Positions 57,442-64,000 of a stretch of 64,000 nt of DNA are shown here, one piece after another (position 1 is the stretch's first letter; the number at the start of each line of letters is the position of its first letter). A model generated the notes under the pieces. That model had not been told where the DNA came from, ran no database searches, and saw nothing but the letters and a program-made list of their open reading frames with translations. The DNA is from Flavobacteriaceae bacterium (GTDB lineage Bacteria; Bacteroidota; Bacteroidia; Flavobacteriales; Weeksellaceae), in contig JAUNUH010000005.1 of NCBI GenBank assembly GCA_030538275.1, forward strand, positions 62,001-126,000, read 5' to 3'. Both the position numbers and the translations under genes were made by a program.

Positions 57442-58271
57442 ATGAAATAAAATATAAATACCAGAACGGAAATCTGGCTGTTAAGCTGATTTTTATTAAT
57501 ATCGCCATGTTTATAGCGGTTGTTTTTCTGCAATCGATTGTGGGGATTCCAGTGGCCGAAAGGCTAGGATTAAGTTCAGAATTCGTTCATTTACTGCGCC
57601 AACCTTGGTCGATTTTCACCTATATGTTTCTGCATACTGATATATGGCATTTACTCTTTAATATGTTCATGTTGTATGTATTAGGAGATTTTTTTTACAG
57701 ATATTTTGGAGATAAGGCTTTTGTTAAATTTTATTTTTTAGGCGGAATAGGCGGTGGAATTCTGTATTTGATTTTCAATGCCATATTTCCTCAATATTCA
57801 ATTTTGATGGGAGCATCGGCTGCCATTTATTCGGTTTTATTTGCAATGGTTGCTTATCAGCCTGAATTGCAGGTTAGACTATTTTTTATAAGTCAGCCCA
57901 TCAAATTGTTGCATGTTGCAGTGGGATTCATCGTGTTAGGATTTATTTTAAGTTCAGATAATTTGGGTGGAAACATTTCACACGTAGGCGGTGCTTTATT
58001 TGGCTATTTTTATATGAAACAGTTTGAAAAAGGTAATTCGCTATTGCGTGATTTTAAAAAACCGTTGAGCAAGTTAGGAAAAAAAAGGTCGATGCGTTCT
58101 TCCAAAAATAAAGATGAGAATGTACCTAGAGATGATTATGATTATGCCGATTGGAAAAAAGACAAGGAGAATAAAACCAATAAAATTCTGGAAAAAATAT
58201 CGCGCTCTGGTTATAACAGCCTTACTGCAGATGAAAAAGAGTTTCTTTTCAAGCAAGGGAAAGGGAGTTGA
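57429..58271 (+). CDS. Second rhomboid-family protease with DUF6576-like tail
   Basis: 280 residues. Rhomboid features are YMFLHTDIWHLLFNMFMLYVLG, GASAAIYSVLFA (Ser kept, but the canonical GxSG Gly is Ala) and NISHVGGALFGYFY (His kept). The tail after about 225 is charged and ends with NKILEKISRSGYNSLTADEKEFLFKQGK, which fits the DUF6576 pattern seen after rhomboids in Bacteroidota. It overlaps the first rhomboid gene by 13 bp, implying coupled translation. The pair may be a heteromeric or substrate-specialised set. Confidence 0.86.
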   Translation: MGFLDEIKYKYQNGNLAVKLIFINIAMFIAVVFLQSIVGIPVAERLGLSSEFVHLLRQPWSIFTYMFLHTDIWHLLFNMFMLYVLGDFFYRYFGDKAFVKFYFLGGIGGGILYLIFNAIFPQYSILMGASAAIYSVLFAMVAYQPELQVRLFFISQPIKLLHVAVGFIVLGFILSSDNLGGNISHVGGALFGYFYMKQFEKGNSLLRDFKKPLSKLGKKRSMRSSKNKDENVPRDDYDYADWKKDKENKTNKILEKISRSGYNSLTADEKEFLFKQGKGS

Positions 58272-58364
58272 TTTGATGGATAAAAGTATTTTATCTTTGA
58301 ATTTGAAAAACAATATTGGCATTCTGGAATAAAATAGTTAAATTTGCCTTCCTTTCAGTAAAAA

Positions 58365-58436
58365 GGTTCCGTGGCCGAGGGGCTTAGGCACAGGTCTGCA
58401 AAACCTGCTACAGCGGTTCGAATCCGCTCGGAACCT
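58365..58436 (+). tRNA. tRNA-Cys (anticodon GCA)
   Basis: Cloverleaf with acceptor stem GGTTCCG paired with CGGAACC, D arm with GGGGCTTAGGC, anticodon loop CTGCAAA with GCA at 58398-58400, and T arm GCGGTTCGAATCCGC. The discriminator base is T (58436), as expected for tRNA-Cys. CCA is not encoded. Confidence 0.96.
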
Positions 58437-58442
58437 CTCATT

Positions 58443-58478
58443 AAATCCCTAATTTGTTACAAATTAGGGATTTATTTT
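58443..58478 (+). terminator. Terminator after tRNA-Cys
   Basis: A 13-bp perfect stem (58443-58455 with 58461-58473), 5-nt loop, then ATTTT. Confidence 0.8.
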
Positions 58479-58553
58479 GTTTTAAATTTTGATTTTCCAA
58501 TCAATTTCGAACAATTTACAAATTAATCCAAAAAATCCACTCCTTAATTAGGA

Positions 58554-58820
58554 ATGGTTTTATCAAACCTGAGTGAAAAAATGTATTTGTATATTTGGAT
58601 TTTGAATAAACTTCGGGTTTATATTGAACTCCTTCTACTTTTGGTTTTGAATACTGCTTTCTCTGGTGGTCTTATTTATTACTGGGAATACTCAAGTGTG
58701 ATTCTCAAAGCTCTTTTTCTTTTCCTGTTAGTTTCAATTCCGTTAGTTTTCATTTTCATAATTATTTACGCATTCGTAATGGCTTTCGTAAAATATTTTA
58801 TGAGAAAATTATTCGGATAA
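58554..58820 (+). CDS. Small two-helix membrane protein, hypothetical
   Basis: 88 residues with two long hydrophobic segments (about 19-45 and 50-80) and basic ends (FVKYFMRKLFG), a pattern seen in small inner-membrane proteins. The start could also be the ATG at residue 10. It stands alone between tRNA-Cys and convergent genes, with no clear promoter. It is hydrophobic enough to be real but no homology is recognised. Confidence 0.45.
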   Translation: MVLSNLSEKMYLYIWILNKLRVYIELLLLLVLNTAFSGGLIYYWEYSSVILKALFLFLLVSIPLVFIFIIIYAFVMAFVKYFMRKLFG

Positions 58821-59003
58821 GTTATTTGATTATTATACCGCTTATTTGCCAAATATCTGCAGTACATTCAGTTTTCACATTTATATCAACCCTTCTCAGG
58901 GTTAGGAATAACAAATTTCGAGAGTTTTTAAAAATTTTGGTTATTTGTAATTCATTCTTATTTTTTCAATCAATTGGTAAAAATTCCTAAATGTATAGAA
59001 TAA

Positions 59004-59042
59004 AAACCACAAAACCCCTGATGTACAGGGGTTTTGTGGTTT
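59004..59042. terminator. Bidirectional terminator upstream of the minus-strand adhesin-like gene's end
   Basis: A perfect 17-bp stem (59004-59020 with 59026-59042) and 5-nt loop with A/T tracts on both sides. It lies 15 bp past the stop of the minus-strand gene at 59058 and could also end transcripts from 58554. Confidence 0.88.
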
Positions 59043-59057
59043 ATTTATCATAATCAA

Positions 59058-60956
59058 TTATCTCTGTCCGATAATCCACCAAGCAGTACCGTCAGATTGT
59101 ACGGTATAGCATTTTGAACCTGCAGTATTGCTCACATTGATGCTTGTTATAGCTGTACCCGCATCTTTAATTGTTCCGAATATAGTTCTCTGCTGACCAT
59201 CTGAACACAAATAAAGCATACGGCCCACATTTGAATTTGTTCCTTCTAGCGTAGGTGCTGGTAATGTAATATTTCCGTTGAGAATTACGGTATAATCACC
59301 TTCTTTGATATCAGTTGAAAATGTATTTCCTGTTTTGATATTCATGGTCAAACCTTTGGCAGCAATATTTCCCCAAACTTGTAATTTGGCATCCCGTTTA
59401 TCGCTAAGGCCTTCAAAGCCAGGGTAATTCACGCCAACTTTACCATTGCGCAGTACCATAAACGCATCTGATCGGTCATTTACGCCGGTTCCATTACCAA
59501 TAACAAAAAGTCTTTTTGTTACATCAAAATATCCATCAGGATCAATATCAGGGTTTAACGGTTGAGGATTAGGGTCAATCGTATTAAAATTACCAATCGC
59601 CATGCTGGCAAAGTTGGAGGCATTCGTACCATATCCTAAAGCCGTGGCATTTTGACCGCTTGCCACCGTTTCAGAACCCATCGCAACTGCATAGTGTCCG
59701 GATGCCGTGGCTTCTGCACCCAGTGCAAAAGAGGCAAAACCATTGGCATTATTCAAAACTCCCATCGCAAATGCGTGCTGCCCCCTGGCGACCGACTCAG
59801 AACCTAATGCATAACTGTCATCGCCCTCTGCTCGTGTTGCAGATCCGGCTGAAAAAGACTGAATTCCACTGGCGATGGCTTCGTTTCCGATTGCAACAGC
59901 ATTTTTGCCGGTTGCTTGATTGCTGATTCCAATTGTAATCGAACTTTCACCGGAAGATGTATTAATAGGTCCGATGGAAATCGAATTTGCTCCGGAAGCT
60001 TCACTATAGCCGATAGCAATAGAACGATTACCGCTCGATTGTCCACCCTGAACGGCAAAGGATGCAAGTCCAGTAGCAAATGCTTCCTGACCTAATGCCA
60101 CAGTGTTATCGGCCGTTGCCTGGCTTCCAATTCCTATAGCAACTGCATGATTGGCGTTTGATTCATTATTTACACCAATGGCCACAGAAGAATTACCCAA
60201 CGATCTGTTACTGTTTCCCAATGCGATATTTGCCATGGTAAGTTGATCAGCAACCCCTAAGCGATTCCCGATTCCGGCTGCAAAACCTCCGGCTGCATAT
60301 GGTGAAGTAGCGTTTGCAGCACCCATCAGCGTAGAACCTAGAGCCTGAGCACTGTTTAAAATACCTGAAGTAAATGAATGGTTGCCAATGGCACCGTATG
60401 GGCCTTCAGCTCCGTAAAAATCAATGATTTGCTGATAGGTATAACCGCCCGCATCAAGATTCAAATCTGCTGGAATCCACATGGCATTCACAGAAAATTT
60501 ACCTGCTGTAGGTGCAGTATGGTCTTGCGGTGCGCCAATAAGTTGCCAGTTGATTCCTGTAGCTGGATCTGAATTCCATTCTGGTAATCTTTCAAAGCCC
60601 GATGGCTGATCGTTGGTGTCGGTATCTACAAATTTGGTCCATGCACTGTTTCCTGGCGTTACAGCGTCATGTTTGTAATAATAAAAAGATGGACCGTCGA
60701 TATTACGGAAGATTCCATTGCGTTGTGCTACGGCTACTTCTTCTGTAATATAAGCCAAAAGGCTGTTTTGCTCTGCAGTTACCGTCATACCGGTTACATC
60801 TGCGGCGGTTAAGCGTGGTACAAGGACTCCATTCGGAACATCATTCACGTTGTGATGAATGTCAAGCGTAGATTTAGGAGCGTCGGTGTTAATTCCTACC
60901 TGCGCCATTGTGAGGGTTCCCACGAGCAGGAAAAGAGAGAGGGAAACTTTTTTCAT
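59058..60956 (-). CDS. Secreted protein with YadA-head-like repeats
   Basis: 632 residues with a signal peptide (MKKVSLSLFLLVGTLTMAQ) and the common flavobacterial opening VGINTDAPKSTLDIH. Residues about 240-460 contain many 14-16-residue repeats of the form SxAIGxxxxAxGxxAxALG, as in the left-handed parallel beta-roll head of trimeric YadA adhesins. No YadA beta-barrel anchor or T9SS tail is present; the end (VQSDGTAWWIIGQR) is a small globular domain seen in other Bacteroidota proteins. A TAATTTTG box lies on the minus strand at 60981-60988. How it is displayed is unclear. Confidence 0.8.
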   Translation of the reverse strand: MKKVSLSLFLLVGTLTMAQVGINTDAPKSTLDIHHNVNDVPNGVLVPRLTAADVTGMTVTAEQNSLLAYITEEVAVAQRNGIFRNIDGPSFYYYKHDAVTPGNSAWTKFVDTDTNDQPSGFERLPEWNSDPATGINWQLIGAPQDHTAPTAGKFSVNAMWIPADLNLDAGGYTYQQIIDFYGAEGPYGAIGNHSFTSGILNSAQALGSTLMGAANATSPYAAGGFAAGIGNRLGVADQLTMANIALGNSNRSLGNSSVAIGVNNESNANHAVAIGIGSQATADNTVALGQEAFATGLASFAVQGGQSSGNRSIAIGYSEASGANSISIGPINTSSGESSITIGISNQATGKNAVAIGNEAIASGIQSFSAGSATRAEGDDSYALGSESVARGQHAFAMGVLNNANGFASFALGAEATASGHYAVAMGSETVASGQNATALGYGTNASNFASMAIGNFNTIDPNPQPLNPDIDPDGYFDVTKRLFVIGNGTGVNDRSDAFMVLRNGKVGVNYPGFEGLSDKRDAKLQVWGNIAAKGLTMNIKTGNTFSTDIKEGDYTVILNGNITLPAPTLEGTNSNVGRMLYLCSDGQQRTIFGTIKDAGTAITSINVSNTAGSKCYTVQSDGTAWWIIGQR

Positions 60957-60980
60957 ATAAATTACTTATTTAGTAATGTG

Positions 60981-60988
60981 CAAAATTA
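60981..60988 (-). promoter_or_regulatory. -7 element of the YadA-head-like gene
   Basis: TAATTTTG on the minus strand, 24 nt before the ATG at 60956. No good -33 box is seen. Confidence 0.45.
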
Positions 60989-61153
60989 TGAAATTTATCA
61001 GATAAAATAGTAAAACTGAAGATGATCAATTACAGGATGTTTCTCCTATTAAAAAGATTGGAAGAAATTTCTACTACCAGTTAAGAACTAAATCAAATGT
61101 TTGATGAACTCAAATGTTTTACTTTTTCCAGCTTTAAATTTTTCTGTAGATGT

Positions 61154-63766
61154 TTATTTCAATTTTGCCAATTGTTCATCTATCATTTTGATTTTTTCGA
61201 TGGTATCACTTTCCTTTTTACGTTCGTTATTTACGACCGCTTCGGGTGCGCCATTGACGAAATTTTCATTGCTTAATTTGCCCCGCACTGATTTCAAAAA
61301 TCCTTCGAGATAGGTTTTTTCTGTTGTCAGTTTTTCAATTTCGGCTTCTGCATCTACAAAATCACCTAAAGGCACAAAAAACTCCTGTGTTCCTACGCGG
61401 AAAGAATTGGCATTTTCTGGAGCGGTTTTATCAGTAATTAGTTCGGTATTGCTTAATTTTTCAACGATTTCGGAATTGAAAATAAAGTCGTTTTCGGTAA
61501 AAACCTGAAGTTTTTCTTTATTTGGAATATTTTTTTCATTTCGCAAATTGCGAATGGCTGAAATGATATCATTTGAAATGGCAAATTTCTCCAAAACAGA
61601 TTCGTTTGCCGTTCCGGATTTAGGATAATCGGCGATTACCAAGGCTTCTTTTATGCTTCTTTCCTTCATCAATTGCCAGATTTCTTCGGTTAAAAATGGC
61701 ATGAATGGATGCAATAACTGCATTAATCTTTCAAGATAAAGACTAGCTTTTTCTTTGGTTTGGTTTGAAACTGGCTGTTGATATTCTGGCTTAATTGCCT
61801 CCAAATAAACCGAGCAGAAATCATCCCAAATCAGTTTGTAAAGCGACATTAACGCATCTGAAATTCTGAATTTTTCAAAATTAAATTCCATTTCAGCCAA
61901 GGTTTGGTTGAATTTAGATTCAAACCATTCATTGGCCGTTGAAGCAGCTTTATCTTCGACTTTTTCTGTGGTTTCCCATCCGTAAATGAGTCGGAAAGCA
62001 TTCCAAATTTTATTGGCAAAATTTCGACCTTGCAGACACAAATCTTCATCAAAAAGCAGGTCATTTCCTGCAGACGAACTCAGCATCAAGCCTACACGCA
62101 CGCCATCAGCGCCATATTTTTCCATCAATTGAATCGGGTCTGGAGAATTTCCCAATGATTTGGACATTTTTCTTCGTTGTTTATCCCGAACAATTCCGGT
62201 AAAATACACATTGCTGAATGGTTTTTCTTGTCGGAATTCATAGCCAGCCATCACCATACGAGCCACCCAGAAAAAAATGATATCCGGGCCGGTAACCAAA
62301 TCTTGTGTAGGATAATAATATTTTATTTCATCATTATCTGGCTCTAAAATTCCGTTGAAAACAGAAATCGGCCAAATCCAAGACGAAAACCAGGTATCCA
62401 AGGCGTCATTATCTTGTCGTAAATCATTTGCAGTCAGATTTTTATCTGATTTTAATTGCGCAAGTTCTAGGGCTTTGTCGGCATTTTCGGCTACGACAAA
62501 ATCCTGTGTTCCCTCACCGTAATACCAAGCCGGAATTCGATGCCCCCAATACAATTGTCGTGAAATATTCCAGTCGTGAATATTTTCCAGCCAATGATTC
62601 CAAGTGTTTCGATATTTGTCTGGAAATAAATTCACATTACCGTCTGCCACGGCTTTGAGGGCAGGTTGTGTAATTTCGTCCATTTTGAGGAACCATTGAA
62701 CCGAAAGTTTAGGCTCAATTACGGCTCCAGTTCGTTCAGAAGTGCCAACTTTATTCTTATAATCTTCTGTTTTCACCAAAAAACCTTTTTCGTCAAGTTC
62801 TTTGGCGAATGCTTTTCGGGCTTCGAAGCGGTTCATACCTTTGTAGTGCAAGCCAAATTCGTTCAAATTGGCATCATCGTCTAGAACATCAATTATTTCT
62901 AATGCATGTCGTTGACCGATTTCATAATCGTTTACGTCATGCGCAGGTGTGATTTTGAGAGCGCCGGTTCCGAATTCCATATCGACATATTCGTCTGAAA
63001 TTATAGGGATTTCGCGATTGGCAACTGGAACGATTACTGTTTTTCCGATTAAATCACGGTATCTTTCATCATGAGGATTCACGCAAATGGCGGTATCTCC
63101 CAAAATAGTTTCGGGTCGGGTTGTGGCAACGGTAATTTTTTGGTCTGAATCTTTAACCGGATAATTTACAAAGTACAATTTTCCATCCTGTTCTTTGTAA
63201 TTTACTTCTTCATCCGAAATATTGGTTTTTGCTTCTGGATCCCAATTCACCATGCGATAACCGCGATAAATTAAGCCTTTGTTGAATAAATCGACAAAAA
63301 TTTGGGTTACTGAAGCCGAAAGGTCGTCGTCTAGGGTGAATTTGGTGCGTTCCCAATCACAAGAAGCGCCCAATTTTTTGAGCTGATCCAAAATAATTCC
63401 GCCGTGTTCATTGGTCCAATCCCAGGCATGCTGCATGAATTCTTCTCGACTGAGATCGGTTTTGTTGATGCCTTTTTCTTTTAAGCGGGCAACTACTTTG
63501 GCCTCCGTGGCAATAGAAGCATGATCTGTTCCCGGAACCCAGCAAGCATTGAAACCAGACATGCGCGCTTTTCGAATCAAAATATCTTGGATGGTATTGT
63601 TGAGCATGTGGCCCATGTGTAGAACGCCAGTAACGTTGGGCGGCGGAATCACGATGGTGTAGGATGGTCTTTCATCGGGTTCAGAATGAAAAAATCCATG
63701 CTCCAGCCAGTAGTTGTACCATTTGTTTTCGGTGGTAGAGGGTTCATATTTTGATGGGATATTCAT
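61154..63766 (-). CDS. valS: Valine--tRNA ligase
   Basis: Charges tRNA-Val. I start at the ATG at 63766 (MNIPSKYEPSTTENKWYNYW), since the in-frame ATG at 63808 adds 14 residues that do not resemble the family. Of about 870 residues, motifs are PPPNVTGVLHMGHML (HIGH-type), a CP1 editing region with the GTGALKITPAHDVNDYEIG motif, MSKSLGN (KMSKS), and a C-terminal coiled coil (about 810-870). The editing domain is present and the length is normal. It stands alone on this strand, divergent from the DUF1573 gene. Confidence 0.94.
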   Translation of the reverse strand: MNIPSKYEPSTTENKWYNYWLEHGFFHSEPDERPSYTIVIPPPNVTGVLHMGHMLNNTIQDILIRKARMSGFNACWVPGTDHASIATEAKVVARLKEKGINKTDLSREEFMQHAWDWTNEHGGIILDQLKKLGASCDWERTKFTLDDDLSASVTQIFVDLFNKGLIYRGYRMVNWDPEAKTNISDEEVNYKEQDGKLYFVNYPVKDSDQKITVATTRPETILGDTAICVNPHDERYRDLIGKTVIVPVANREIPIISDEYVDMEFGTGALKITPAHDVNDYEIGQRHALEIIDVLDDDANLNEFGLHYKGMNRFEARKAFAKELDEKGFLVKTEDYKNKVGTSERTGAVIEPKLSVQWFLKMDEITQPALKAVADGNVNLFPDKYRNTWNHWLENIHDWNISRQLYWGHRIPAWYYGEGTQDFVVAENADKALELAQLKSDKNLTANDLRQDNDALDTWFSSWIWPISVFNGILEPDNDEIKYYYPTQDLVTGPDIIFFWVARMVMAGYEFRQEKPFSNVYFTGIVRDKQRRKMSKSLGNSPDPIQLMEKYGADGVRVGLMLSSSAGNDLLFDEDLCLQGRNFANKIWNAFRLIYGWETTEKVEDKAASTANEWFESKFNQTLAEMEFNFEKFRISDALMSLYKLIWDDFCSVYLEAIKPEYQQPVSNQTKEKASLYLERLMQLLHPFMPFLTEEIWQLMKERSIKEALVIADYPKSGTANESVLEKFAISNDIISAIRNLRNEKNIPNKEKLQVFTENDFIFNSEIVEKLSNTELITDKTAPENANSFRVGTQEFFVPLGDFVDAEAEIEKLTTEKTYLEGFLKSVRGKLSNENFVNGAPEAVVNNERKKESDTIEKIKMIDEQLAKLK

Positions 63767-63842
63767 GCTTTTGGTATGTATTTTGAATAAAAATAAATGA
63801 AGTTGCAAAAATAAATATTAAGTTCAGCTAAAAAAAAAATTG

Positions 63843-63850
63843 TAACTTTG
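63843..63850 (+). promoter_or_regulatory. -7 element of the DUF1573 gene
   Basis: TAACTTTG, a TAnnTTTG match, lies 32 bp before the ATG at 63883, in the divergent gap with valS. Confidence 0.45.
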
Positions 63851-63882
63851 TATAAATTAAAAATTGAAATAACTACATATAC

Positions 63883-64000
63883 ATGAAAAAATTTTTGTAC
63901 ACAATTTTATTTGCCGGAGCTGGAATGCTAGCATTAACTGCTCAGGAAATTACATTTAATAGTGAGGTGATGGAGTATGGTGATGTTGCCAAAGGTGCTG
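63883..64000 (+). CDS. DUF1573 protein, N-terminal part (3' end outside window)
   Basis: 39 residues are visible: a signal peptide (MKKFLYTILFAGAGMLALTAQ) and EITFNSEVMEYGDVAKGA, which matches the first strand of DUF1573 domains (ITF..x-x-x-DFG.I..G). The frame is open at the window edge. DUF1573 proteins are small exported Ig-like proteins of unknown function, common in Flavobacteriia. Confidence 0.75.
   Translation, partial: MKKFLYTILFAGAGMLALTAQEITFNSEVMEYGDVAKGA

Noticed and set aside
59600..60250. Short regular repeats resembling a CRISPR or tandem array
   Set aside because: They are degenerate codons of the YadA-head-like protein repeats, with no conserved repeat and spacer pattern.

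Overview
The window is AT-rich DNA from a member of the Bacteroidota, most likely class Flavobacteriia near the Weeksellaceae/Chryseobacterium side. The signs are TAnnTTTG-type -7 promoter elements close to start codons, a type IX secretion sorting tail, GLPGLI-family proteins, TonB-receptor-like barrels, a mevalonate kinase beside a UbiA-type prenyltransferase, and an ATP synthase operon without the beta and epsilon genes. This placement is inferred from gene content; no search was run.

Layout: 1-8.1 kb holds a DUF4350/MoxR/DUF58 cluster, gyrB, convergent mdh and a MATE exporter. 8.1-17.3 kb is an envelope block: a very large predicted barrel protein, an outer-membrane protein, a TPR protein, LptC and a PpiD/SurA-like isomerase. 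17.5-23.4 kb has a GLUG-repeat T9SS cargo protein, then on the minus strand an S4 pseudouridine synthase with a long charged N-terminus, a prenyltransferase, mevalonate kinase and DusB. 23.6-31.2 kb has a K+/H+ antiporter and the atp operon (AtpZ-like, small membrane protein, B, E, F, H, A, G). A frameshifted four-helix-bundle gene flanked by inverted repeats sits between atpA and atpG.

31.3-37.1 kb is a GLPGLI/TonB-receptor module that has undergone tandem duplication. The second copy carries a decayed replica of the atpG 3' end and its terminator, and two of the three GLPGLI genes each have a single in-frame TAA. 37.2-42.3 kb holds a YheT-like hydrolase, a beta-helix lipoprotein and a two-component pair. 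42.4-47.0 kb is a minus-strand RHS polymorphic-toxin locus: a 5'-truncated RHS gene with a DUF1493-like immunity candidate, a displaced toxin tip with an HELQH zincin motif followed by two exported proteins, and a second tip remnant.

47.2-64 kb holds a 1979-residue alpha-2-macroglobulin, lipA, a small membrane protein with mutL, two overlapping rhomboid genes, tRNA-Cys, a secreted protein with YadA-head-like repeats, valS and the start of a DUF1573 gene. The least ordinary parts are the RHS locus, the duplicated GLPGLI module, the insertion in the atp operon, an 84-bp nested palindrome upstream of lipA, and two copies of a GC-richer imperfect palindromic repeat.
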